From NCBI GenBank assembly GCA_029224185.1, contig CM055193.1, positions 20,527,559 through 20,591,558 of the forward strand: a DNA stretch of 64,000 nt. The letters run 5' to 3'. Under the pieces are notes generated by a model. That model worked only from the letters and a program-made list of their open reading frames with translations. It was not told where the DNA came from and searched no databases. Origin of the DNA: Karalla daura (Eukaryota > Chordata > Actinopteri > Chaetodontiformes > Leiognathidae). Made by a program: the position numbers and the translations under genes. Position 1 is the first letter of the stretch. Each line of letters opens with the position of its first letter. Positions 1 to 12,800 of the stretch are shown here, one piece after another.

Positions 1-618
1 TAACGAACAAACCCAGCCTTTTGTTAGGCTGCACTGGTAAACACAAATGACAGATTAATCTCGATATTCTTCCAGGGAAATCGGATTAATAAAATCTTTC
101 CTCATTAATGTGTTGAGTCATTGTGAGGTTAAATCTCAAGCAGGTGACACGGACGCGTAAAGCTAAAAAGGAAAGGTGGAGATGGAAGACGTGCCAGGCC
201 ACACACACACACACACGCACAAATGCAGCGAAGGATGACATAATCCAATACGTGTACATAGGGGCTTGGCTCCTCCACTCGTGCATGCAATCACACACAC
301 CACATTAAAACACAGCGGGTACCCAAGAGAGATCCCAGGAAACAGGAAATGACAGCAGAAGGAAGAGGCCGCTCCAGAGAGAGGACAGATACCATCAGAC
401 CGCTGTCAGAGAGAAGGAGGGAAGGAGGGAGAGGGGACGCGGAGTCGCGACCAGCAGCAGGGGGGGAATAAAAAAAGAAAAAAAGACAGAAACATTAGAG
501 ACAAAAAAGAAGAGAAAACAGCAAATAGCAGAACTGGAGTAAAAGAGCACAGACTGGAGCGCTAACATCTACACTGAGAGGGTCTGAGCCTCAGCTATCG
601 CCCCCCCGCCGTGCTCAC
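1..618 (-). other. flna intron after coding exon 8 (incomplete)
   Basis: No filamin exon or other gene is visible. It holds a short (CA)n tract near 201-216 and purine-rich low-complexity sequence at 350-500. The next filamin exon is outside the window. Confidence 0.7.
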
Positions 619-819
619 CCTCGCCCACGTTGACCGTGAAGGGGCTCTTGCTGATCTGCCCGCCGGCGAAGGTGACGTAGATGGTGTGCTGGCCCTCGCT
701 GGTGGGCTTGTAGGTGCAGCGGTAGCTGCTGTTGCCCTTGTCCTCGATGGTGCAGGTCACAGTGTTCTTCTTGCCCGCGGGGTCCATGATGGTCACCTCG
801 ACCTCGCCCACCCCAGCAC
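619..819 (-). CDS. flna: flna coding exon 8: Ig repeat 2 (last exon in window)
   Basis: Encodes residues 410-476 with GAGVGEVEVTIMDPAGKK, SSYRCTYKPTSEGQHTIYV and FAGGQISKSPFTVNVGE, the end of a filamin repeat. Acceptor CTGCCAG|GTGCTGG, donor G|GTGAGC. It ends in phase 1, so the gene continues past the left edge. Confidence 0.95.
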
Positions 820-3800
820 CTGGCAGGGAAACCAGCGGGTTAACACACTTTGTTCTGCTAATGCAACTGCTACACTTTTCTTTAAGCGCGGTTCACTAAT
901 AATTCACGACATATTACGTAAACCACTTGGAAACTGAATTACATAAGTATGGATGCCGGGAAGACAAATCAATTGTACCCATTTGTTTGTTTACTTCCTC
1001 TTTGGATCTTTTTAAGAATAGAGGCTTGAGAGGCTGAGCGCAGCGAGCCTCTCCCGCGTGGTTGTGCCAGTTACCTGCTGTGTAGACGTCAAAGTAGGTG
1101 GCCTTGTTGGCGATGTTTCCCGAGGGCTCCAGGCCGGGACCCTGGGCCGTGGCCTTGCTGGAGTCTCCCTGAGCCATGCCGATCTCCACCTCGAAGGGGC
1201 TCTTGGAGATGTGCTGTCCTGCAAACAGCACCGTCACCTGCGAGGGCAGAGAGCCAAGAGTGAGAGCCAGTCATGAGGAGCCTCGACATTCTGCAATGTG
1301 AATACAGAAGCACTACAGAAATGGAGAAAACTTGCCTTGTGCATGCCTGTGACTTTGGGGATGTAGAAGACAGAGTAGGTGCGGTTCTTGTCATTGTTGG
1401 CTGTCACTTTAGCCTAAAAAGGAAATGTTTACAATTTACTACGATGATTACTGACGTACAAAGGCGACTATCTAACAAGTCAAAACAATGACGCACCTCC
1501 TCTCTGTGGCCTGCAGGATCCTCCACGTAAACCAGGACCTCGCCCATCCCTGCACTGATGGTCTCCACGGTGAACACAGCCTTCTTCATCACCACGTTTC
1601 CCACAGGCTCGATACCTGCAGAGAGGAGGTTTGAGGAGGGAGAAAAGACCGATCTTATGATTCCAAAACGATTTTCTGTCATTCGATTCAGAGCTGAAGC
1701 TGGAAACACTCATTATTCTACATGTAAGGTCACAGAGTTTTATTTTGAAGAGAAATATTTCATGTTTATCACATTACTTCCTGTTGTCCAAATGAGGACA
1801 CATTCTTTCCATTGCAATGAATTAAATTCCTCTCCTCTGTCTTTACAATTCAACTTCCACCTCCTTCCAAATGAGCAGAGGGCAGTTCTCAGACTGACTG
1901 TATTTTGGGAAACCCCTGCTGAGAAAGAGACGCGTGACATAAGGATCCTGGGCAAACACAAAGATGTCTGTCATCGTCTTAGCTGGTGGGTACAGCCTCT
2001 TGGAACAACATACGTTTTGGATGCAGGACTATAAACAGAAATCATCCTGTCTGTAAACGGCTCCAGCTGCTCTTTTGTTTCCTCGCTGAAGTCTCTACAG
2101 ATGTGTGCGTGTTTACACGTACCTGGCCCGTAGGCACGGGCCTTCTTGGGGTTGAGCTTGGGCCGAAGGGGGGCACCGGGCTTCAGTTTGGCTTTGGGGA
2201 ACTGGGACAGGTAGGTCATGACTGAATGCTCGTCCACGTTGGGGTCGACAATCTCTTCAGGGGTTATGACCTAAGAGGCGGGGAGATGGGGTGGGGGGGA
2301 GAAGTTGTTTAGAAAATGAGAGGGCAGATTTTCCCCTGTTAGCGTGCGTGCTGATGAAAGAGCGGAGCGGGCCACAGCTGTGCCGCCCGAAGCCGCGCTC
2401 ACTCCGTCACCATGGAGACGATTGCCCACACACAAAAAAATAAAAATCCACCGAGCCGTGTTGTGATTTCGTGATCAAAACACACGGCAACCTCTTCCTG
2501 GGCTCAGAAAGTACCTGAATCAAAGTCTCACGCAAACTAGCGCAAACCACACACAGACGTCAATACACACACACACACACGCACACACACACTGTCTGGC
2601 TGACGAACCCACAGAGACGTAGGGGAAGGGACAGAGACGGGTTTAACTGAACAGAGCTGAAAGCGGAAACAGCGGCGACCACAGAGCCAACTGTTGGCTC
2701 TGTCGTGCAGTGCCAATCATGCCAACAGACAGTGGCTCCGTTGCCATGGACAACAATGATCTCAACCACCGCATCTAGGTAGTCATACCACGAAAACGGG
2801 GATTAGTCATCGCCTTAACCTGACTGAAGCCCCGATGGGGTTACAAGATTTGGACTATCTTATTTGTGTCATGACATCATGTAAACACCTTAATCACAGT
2901 ACCATGAACCATAGTAGTAGTGAATAGTAGTGAACCGTATGCGTGTTCTGTTGCGGGTCTCAAGGCTTTAATCCTACTATGGTCCCCAGCATGGAAACAG
3001 GAGTATGAATGGAATATTTCAGGAGTGACATCATGACCAAGTTATCGTCTTAGTTGGCACGCTGACGTTCATGGAAATGTAGCCGCGGACCCAAAACGAG
3101 GAGCCAACACAGCTCAACTTAATCTGCTAAATTCTGTTTTAAATCTCTCTTATAGATGTTGTGGATGCACAGTTCAAAGTCGAAGTGAAATATATAAACC
3201 ACCCCCTTTGGCAATCACAAAAGCAGAATTTGCCAAAAGCTAAAGACTCCCTGCTCCATCCAGTTTATGCAAGTCAGAGGCCCTTAATTGCGAGTTATCT
3301 GCTCGAAAACCGTTTAAGTATGATCCAGCAGTGAAATAACAGCTTTGGCTTCATCGCCAGTTTTGGCCGATGCTCATTATTGAAGGCCTCGGATTGAAAT
3401 TATTGTGTGGTGAGAGGGGGTGAAATTATTGAGAGGTGAGACGCTCCGCACTGGCTCCGGAGCACGGCGACTCTCCCCCAGACACAGGAACAGAGAGAAG
3501 TCCGTCTTGTCGACCCACAAGAACAATACGGGGTGAAACTGACGTAGCAGCATCTATGTTTATGCACGCTGGGTTTGGTTGGCGAGAGTTCAGGGGTTTT
3601 CTTTTTTCTTTTTTTTTTTAAAAACAGACTTCAGAGCTGGCCCCGGCTGGCGCACACTAAACTTGCGCAGTGAAAAGCCTCGCTGCAGAGGTAAAGGAGC
3701 GTGGCTGAAGTGACCAGAGTGCAGCTGAGTAAAGACGGGGCCGGACTTGGACCCGCTTTGTTTTAGCTGCTACAGAGCCATGAGAATATTCCTGGACGCG

Positions 3801-6800
3801 CCCCCGACACGCATCTTTCGCCCGGGCTCGGGATATCTCTACTAAAAGCCAGTTCCTGACTGTTTTTTAGGAAACTACTCGTGCTTTTTTTAAACCCGAA
3901 GGACCGCCTTGTGGCTCTGCATCGCTGTTCTTCCACAGTCGAAGGACATTTGCAGGACACCCTCTGAAATGGAGGCAAGCGGACCGCGATGTGATGCGCT
4001 GTACCTGAGGGATGCCCAACCAGTCGTCGGCCTGCTGCATGGCCTCGCGGGCGTTGTCCACTGGTTTGGTCTGATCCCACTGGTCCCAGTCAGGACACAA
4101 ACCTGCAGGAAACAAACGGAGCCTGTGGATTAAGGGTCGAGAGCAGCGGGGGGGGGGGGGGGTTCATGGAAAACTGGTTTGTTCTGCAGCATCTGCGAAT
4201 GCACTTTTCTCCCCCGCCCTCAGGCCCTGCGGCCCGCTGACCGCTCACCTGCAGGACACACCGAGTTCCCTGGCAAATGAGTGTTCTCGAAAACGCCTCA
4301 CCCCACCCCACCCTTGCTAACCAAATCACATTACATTAAGTTATTCATTACAGAGCACTTGCAGGCTTAGAACCGCATTCTTTTATTCTCATCTGGAGCC
4401 AATAACGCGATCCATCTCTAATCGGGTTTTCATGCTTATACGTTCCCTTAAACGTCCACTGGCCACTCGGGTTACACATTAGACACCAAAAAACATGCTG
4501 AGAGCTGCGTTTTGGTGAGCACAAATAGATGACTTTAAAATATTCAGCCCTGTTGGGGAGCGACGAGCTTCCACTGGGAAACGGGGGGCCTCAGCATTTC
4601 TGTTGCGCCGAGAACCACTCGGATTGTGATCAACTCCACCGCACGGGGAAACCAAAGGCTTCTTGAGCTATGGCCAACCTGTCTAATTTGAGCCCGATAT
4701 CGTGGGCTCTGCCGAGGCAGCCTGGAGGACATGCAGCAGATCACAGGGGAGCGCAGCCGAGGCCTCATTTCTCATCTGCAGCCGTAATGAAATGTGCAGC
4801 CACACACGCGCACACACGTATCCATGAGGTCTCATTAAGCCCTGGCCTGCTTGCTTGCTCTCTTCATTATCTCACAGTCCTCGGCATCAGCACTTTCTCC
4901 GCTACTTCAGGGATAGCCGACGATCTGTATTTTCGGATCATGTTTAGAAAGGGTCTGTTGAATCTTATCTCTGCCTCAAGGCCGCTGGTAATCCGCAGGT
5001 ATGCCAAAAATCCCAAGCATGTAAACGGAAACCTTTTTTTTTTTTTTTATGCCTTCGTCTACCCTCACCGGTATTGTGCGCAGACACCACGCAATGAAAT
5101 TCTAATAATGTACAAGACGGAGGCGTTAAATCCCCTAAAACAGTCATGGGACAGTGCTCCAGGGAGAGGATTGAAGCAATGTGTGCGCGGCTGATAATGC
5201 TGTGAGAAAAAGCACATTCACTCGCGCACACACCAAGGCTGTGCAAAATCTAGACTTTTAGAGCATCCCATTTCCTCCATCCAAATTAGAATTTGTTCTA
5301 TGGCTGACCCTTTTAACATTCCTTTTTGGGGAACAAATGAGTTATTTGATGCACAAATATTGAAAGACCCGCTTTTATTATTAAAGATCACGATGGTTAG
5401 GGTTATGTTCCGCTCGGTTCTGAGTTTTGCACAGCCCTGACATCATCCCGCACACAGTTTACCTGGAGCACAGCTGTCCACCAGGGCACCCAGGGCCCGG
5501 CCGGTCTGCCAGTCCCGGTTGAAGTTGGTGATGGGAAGCTCGGGCAGTTTGTTCTGGATCCATCCCAGCAGCCTCTGCTTGGGCGTCTTCTGCTTGCCGT
5601 CGTCCGCCTCCTCCTCCTCATCCCACATGGGCATGGAGATGGAGTAGTGCAGGATCAAGGTCCAGATCAGACCCAGGATCAGCTTCAGGTTCCCATCCAC
5701 GATGGCTTTCGAGTCTGCAACCAGGAGGAAGGAGGAGAGAGGGCAGGTTTAAAGACATGTCACCGTGTTTGTTCATTGAAACACATGCTGTTATATATAG
5801 AGCTCAATTAGAACAAAACTGTTAAATCCACACAATGCACAAGGGCTTGAAGAGAAGCAGGCTCTGAACATTTGCTATGAGGTTGTTCATTAAACTTTTA
5901 ATGCATTCTCATATTTTCCAGTCATCTAGTCCTGGTTTCATTTTTTCCTGTTTCCCCAACGTTTATTATTTATTATCAAGATAATGATCAGAACCGAGGA
6001 CCGTATTTCCCAGATGTTTTAATCACTGGATGTGCCTTGATTTGCTTTGAATTCTACCGACGTTCACTTACACTGGCCTTGCCTCTTGCGCCACTACCAA
6101 TATAACACCTATTCTATGATAGACGTAAAACGCACACAAAAAAAGAAGTATCTGTCAGTGTCTGAGACATAATCAGAGGCGGGGAGACAAATGGTAAAAA
6201 AGAGCTGTCATGAGTGTGGGCCTGGGGGAATTTTCCAGATGAATCACAGTGTCAGTTACATAAATGTTCACGTCTGAGCACAAGTTTTCACACAGAGATC
6301 TGTCCCCATCCACCTCCGAAGTGTCACAATTTTCTGTATGAGTAGGAAGGTCGGCAGGAAAAGGCGGCTCAATGATTCCCGTAGAGACGCGCACAAACAC
6401 ACGACAAGACTCCGCTGCGCGTCCACCGCCGCCAGGTTCGGTCGTTCCGTATCGCGCACGAGGCATTTATCCGTCTCCAGGATCACACACTGCGCTGAGC
6501 GATGAGGAGAAAGTGATGCAACCAGGAGCGAGCCCAGGCATGAGCAGGACAACCTCGTGCGCGCACACACACACACATACACACCATAAACACAGCAGCG
6601 CGCACACACATGTTGCACAAGAGGCAGCGGATCAGGAGATCAGGACGAACACTCGGGTGCAGCCTCGAGGAAAGGGTGGAGCCGCGTTGTTTGACTCTCC
6701 GCGCTGATGCCGATTAGACGGAGGAAGACGCTCGGCTTCTTGCGAGGATCAGATGCCGAGCGCTGATGTCTGCGGAGGGGCCCGCTTTGAGGCCCTCAAC

Positions 6801-9800
6801 GGAGAGAGGGGCTGGAAGGGCCCCTCTCTTTGCGCGAGATACGTGTGAGAGTTTCTCTCCCATTTCGGAGTGTCCAACACTCTGACTGGCTGCAGAGAGC
6901 AAGCAAACACAGAAAGAGACTAAGAAAGAAAAAACAAGATAAGAACCGTCTCTGGATAGACAAGTTTGTAGTCTACGTCCTTGAATTTGTTGTGTTACTC
7001 TTGCCTGGACTGGAATAATTGTTGTTGCAACAACAACTACAGGCTCTTGAATGATTCTTTTCTTTCTCCTGGGTGTTTTTGCAGTGGAGAGCAGGGGCCT
7101 GCAGTCGGAAGGGGGGGGGGGGGGGCTGGCGCTTCTGAAAAGCAGTAGGAGGGTTCGACCGCCGCAGTAAGAGTTTGAGGAATGGGTTGGGGGGGGGGTC
7201 AAAACCAAAGAAAAGGGGGGGGGGCGGGGAGGTGGGAATAGAGGAATTTCCCAATTTGAGTTCACGTAAGTGCAGCAATCTATCTGCTACGTCTGTAGAC
7301 GGCGGAGACGAGGAGCCGAGCGGTGGGGGCTGGACGACGTGGAAAAATAAACCTAAAGCGAAAAAAAAAGAAAAAAAAAAAGCATCGGAGCGCTTTGAAC
7401 AAGAGGGCCCGGGCCGCGAGCGCGCCCTCCACTCCGCGCCGCACGACATGTCAGCTGCTCCCGCTGGAAAAAAAAAAAAAAAAAACGCAGCCCGCGTGGT
7501 GATAAAGCATCAGCAGGGTCAGACGGGAGGCCTGTTTGGATGACCCATCGCCATGGGAGCTCAGAGCCCACGGCATCGCCATGGCAACCGGGCGGCGACG
7601 GGCAAACTCAGGAATGAAGCAAAAGGAGAAACGACAGAAAAAGCAAGAGGCGTGAGAGACGGAGTGCGGGGAGGAGAGGGGAGGGGGGTTCAAGTGCAAA
7701 TGGTAGGCAGGAAGAGGAGGAGGACGACGACAGGAGGAGAGATGTTGCCTGAAGTCAAACTAAAAATGTTGTAACGCCGTAGATTGTCATTTGTGCCAAC
7801 GGGAGGGCGTGAGCGGGGCGGCGAGTGATCCGCAGGCCGGTGCATGCAGGAGGAATGCAGGTCGGCTGAAACGTGGATTGTTTTTGTTGTTGCTTACAAA
7901 AGCAGCACGTCGACCGGCACGAAATGCACACGCCACACACGCCCAGACCCAGACCCAAAGGCGTGAGCAACTGTCCCAAGGTCGGCGCCCCCTGTGGACA
8001 AAAGCAGAGGAGGTTCCTGAACTGAACTCGAATCGCGTGTGGAAGCAAATGAAGCTTTATTTCGTCTGGGGGTGGCGTGTACAGATTAGGCTGAGAGCTT
8101 AAGTATCGAGGTAGCCTTGTATTGTTGCGTCTCCATGATAATGGGCTACACCACGCTAACTGCTGACAGCGAGGCCAACATAAAATGATCCGTCCATTAG
8201 AGTCATATCGACCACGAATGATACCAGCGTAAACCATCAACTATGCATTTGACAAAGGACCCCGTTCCCTCGCAGCAGTCTCCGTCTGCTGAACGGCCTT
8301 GCGTTTTCTCAGAGTTCACCTCGTCCGTGCTGATCCTCGTCCAACAACAGCCATAGCCACAATCAGTCTAAAATGTCATTCTCACCGAGAAAAATCTCCT
8401 CCTCCTCATTTCCAGACTTTTGCCTGGGAAAAATCAAAACAAGGCTCTCCGGGTCTGTCAGCCATAAATCAGGACGCGGAGAATAACTCCGTTCGCTTGG
8501 TCTCGATCGCTTTTGCGGCAGACATTCGGTATCAGAACGACACCGTGTCAGATTCACTATTGAGCTCCTTGGAGCCGCTTTGAATATTCTTTGAATATGT
8601 GACAAATCCCTCATCTTTCTTTCAGTCAATAATCAGTCAACGTGGGTCTTTCACTTGTACAACCTACTCTTTCCTAAGTAGCTGACGAACATGTCAGTCT
8701 TGGAAAGCAGACCTGTTGATTGCACACGCTCTCACTGTGAAAGCGTGTGTATGCGTGCATGTTGCCCTTTGATTCATGTCTCACACACACAAAGCCACTA
8801 AAAAACATGCGAGGAATCTGCCAGCATTCCCGGCAGACCACAGCACTCCGGGGCCTGACGGAGCCCATATACGGACACAGACGGCCTCAGACCCCCGCCC
8901 GCATCACCCTCTAACCCCCCCAGGCCTGCTGACTCATACCCCCACCCCACCCTGGAAGGGGGCGTGCGGTCCAAGTGATAGAGAGAGAGAGGGAGGGAGG
9001 GAGAGAGAGAGAGCAGAGAATGCGGAGGCGACCATATCTAGAGGGTGCGTGTCTGTGGCTGATGCTCCGCTTGCCCTCAAAACTCCCATGACTCATGTGT
9101 TTGGCTCGTCGCTATGACATCATCGCAACCCCTGACCCCAAGCCTGACCCGATCCCAGCGTCTCGGGGAGGGAGAGAGGAGGGAGAGCGCAGACGGTGGG
9201 GGAAAGGTTCTGTACAATATTGAGTTTGTGCTGCGACATCTGGAGCAGATTAGTGGGGAGATCTTTCAAGGCAAAGGACAGAACAGCACAGCAGGTCCCC
9301 CCCACACACACACACACACACCCGCTCTGCCCACGAGCCTCGCAGTTACTCACGTATCATATGAGAGGACAATAGACCACAATAAACACAACAACTGGAC
9401 TGCCACAACCAGAGCTGTGAGAGCCACTCGACTGACAAGAAAAAGAAATAAAGGATTCTAATCATCTTAAGGAATTAAGTGGAAATTCATTCTTTTAAAT
9501 ATGAATGTTTTCTGGTTGGTTTAGTACTCTATGAAGCAAACAAGGCTTTTGAGGACTTCAACTCCATCCCAAGATTTTATCTTAACTGGTACAAAACCTC
9601 AACCATCAAACAGGACAGTTGTTGCCTCCGGGCTACAGTCTTGTCTCCATGTCATTCCTAGCAGATCTGCTGCCACTGGGATATGCGAGAGCTACACCGC
9701 TACTCTACAAACTATTTCCTGATAACATTTTTTTAGCCATTCATTTTGTTTAATTTCCCGAAATGTTTTACGACAGAACCAGTTTTGCTTTTTAGCCCAA

Positions 9801-12800
9801 ACACAGAAAAAGTGAAACCAAAATACCGCAGCCCCAGGTCAAATCTTGTATTAATCACTACCTGATTAAAACCGAGGCCCTCTGCATTCCTGCTCCACTC
9901 AGCAGTCAATGAGAGGAGCCATCACCCAACAAAATTCACTTTCGGCTGCTGAGATATCAAGATAATGCAGCAGGTCTGGCAGGGCAGCGGCGCCCCAACA
10001 CACACCTATACACACACACACACACACAAGCAAAGAGAACAAGCTATGCCTGGAGGGGAGGGGGAGGAAGGGTGAGGAAAGGGGCGGGGGTTGGTTGGAG
10101 TGACCATAACCCAGTCAGACAGAACACCGAGGAAATGTCCCACATTCCACATTGCTCTTATCACACACAAGCATCACACACAAGCACACATGCACGATCA
10201 TGCATATGCGTGCACACGCCCCTAAAAAAAAAGTAAAGTAACGTTTGCTTGTGACTTCACGGTTCAGCTCATGGCCTCAAACATCCCGACACCGAAAATC
10301 TGTGACCTGGAGCTCTCGTCCTCCCCGCCCTCCTCCCACTCCATGCAACAAGCCACACTGGAGCTACTACACTTCCTCTTCTTTATTTCTACTCCTCGTC
10401 ATCCCCCCTCCCACCCTGCCTGCCCGCCTGGCTCCCTCCCTCCGCTCTTCTGTTCACTCCCTCCACTGGAAAAAGTTCCTCCTGGTTTTTTAGCCTTAAA
10501 AGGGCAGAAGCAAACTGGATCCTGGCAGCCCTCCAGTTCCCTGGGCTCTGGTTACAGGCAGGGGGAGGAGGGAGGACAAGGGGAGGGAGGCAGGAAAGAA
10601 AGTGGAGGGCCAAGAAAGAAAAGAGGAGGAAAAAAAAAAAAGGCAGGGAAAAGTGCTGTGTGGGGCATTTTTAAAGCCCACACTGACAACAGCAGGATGG
10701 GCCGAGATGTGTCCGTTTGAGAGGAGCTGAGAAATGAGAGAGATGAGGTTTGACAGGGAAAAGTTTCGGCAGGAGAAACGAGGGCCCAGCAGGGAGAGGC
10801 CAGCAGGGAGAGGACAGAAGTGCCACATGAAATGATGAATGTGGAGGTTTAATAAATACCATGCGGCTTTAATCAGCTGTTTGTTTCCTGGAAACCTCGG
10901 AAAACGACCATCGGCCGTAAAAGCGGAGCTCAGGTTTCCGAGTAAATGATAATTCGCTGGCAAAAATGAGTCAAGTCTGGGAGAGCTGCGCCCTCCAGAC
11001 CAGAGTCCAGAGTCCGAGCCGGGAGCACCTCTAGGTGAACGCCAGCAACAGTACGAGGGCTTAACGACGAACACAGCCGAGAGTGAAACGTCTGCAGACT
11101 TTCCACGCGAAACCCTGTCATTGCACGCCGCGGCTCCTGTGACAAAGGCTCCCGTTGGCTCACGTGGCTCACATGACAACCCTGTCTGAGCGAGCCGGGT
11201 GAAGAACACGCCGCTTTGTGTCTGCTTGTTGGGCCTGAACACGGCCGGCGGGGCGCGTGGGCCCGCGTCCAGCTCTGATGTAATGCGGCAGCCTGAATAC
11301 CACGCTGCCGGCCCGGGAATGCGCGCTGGCCTCCGTTCGCCAACATCGACAGGAAGTTGTGCTAATGATAATGAGCTGGCAGGAAGTGATCCGCGTTGAC
11401 ATCACTCAGTGGCTAAATTCCCTGAGCAGCCTTCAGCCCTGACCCCCCCCCCACCACCGACCTCTCCCCTCTGTCTGCCACACGCTACAGCCCTAGCTCT
11501 GATGACTGTCAGCACACGGGCCGTGAACACGTCCCCGACGTCTCAGCCGCGCTTCCTCCATCGCCTGGTATCGCCGCTTTTATCATAAATCGAGGAATTG
11601 AGTTCAAACCAATGAAGTCCTGCCCTTCAACACAACCCTGGCAGACTCCCACTTATCAGAGTTGATGTAGTGGCCTCGTTGAAAGTAGTAGATACAAGGG
11701 AAAGAAGGTTTCTTGGACGTCCGTAACTTCCCAATTAGTCAGTGACCTGCTACCACTGATACTGCCAACACTGGTTGCTTGTTTGTAAGACCTATATTAT
11801 GTTGGAGATCTGGTTCGAACCTACAGAAAAATGCGAAACGCAACTTCACAAAACGGATAAACCGCACAAAACACCGTGAAACCTTCACTGAGGCTGGCTC
11901 CGAGCCGCGTTTCCCGAGGTGCAATATTTACTCTCTGCTCGGCCCCCCCGAGTCCGTCGCCTCAGGACTGTTTACCTCATAAAGGCAACTCTCTGTCGGA
12001 CAACCTCTAGCTACGTGCCAACGCCGTCTTCTGAATAAAGAACAAAGAGGGCAAAGTGAAACAATAATGCGGTGTTGAAGTGGAGGAGCAGTGACGCATG
12101 TGTGGTCTCTATAAAGACGGTGTGTGTGTGCGTGTGTGTGTGTGCGTGCGCAGCCATCAGGCTGCAGCACTCTCACACAGTCACGGTGTCTCGTCCTCGC
12201 CCCCCCCCCCCCCACCTGGTCTGTAAAGCCGCCCAGAAAACACACGGCGTACCAGAGCTGCTGGACACACCCACAGTGACTCAGATTCACAAGCAGACAA
12301 GGACACACAATCACAGTCCCGGTCCAAGATAACCTGCATGCAAATGCGCTCCGCCTTTATTTACGCGTGCGAGTACCAAGAGCGCCACCACAATTATCTA
12401 AAAAGGGGTTTTTTCTTGTGCGTTTGCAGGTCATGTGGTGAAGGTTTCATTGACAGCTTCTTAAATTCCCTCGATGACAGTCAACTACTGTGTCTGAGCC
12501 GCGGGCACAGCAAAGTATGGGCCTTTGTCCCGGCCACAAAACCCATCGTTTGTTTCAGCACCTAGCGATGAATCTCCCCCCCTTCCTCACCTGCGAGTGA
12601 CTAAACCTTCCCACAATGCCCCTTTCACGGGCAGTCACGGCACCGCGGCCCGTTCCTCACCCCCGGTGGCTGCGTCAGACCTGAGGTCCATTGTGTTCGC
12701 GCAGCGTGTCGAGAGCAGAAAAATCTCACATTCTGCGAGCAGCGTCCGTGCTCATTTTAAACAGATTCCCGCTCATTAAAACGACTGCCGTCTTCCTCTG

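Noticed and set aside
6714..7265. 183-codon minus frame in a G/C-run-rich stretch
   Set aside because: Proline- and serine-rich translation of homopolymer runs; no family resemblance.
10496..11242. 248-codon open frame on the minus strand inside the flna intron
   Set aside because: No recognisable domain, low-complexity stretches, and it lies inside an intron of a same-strand gene; GC-rich DNA gives such frames by chance.
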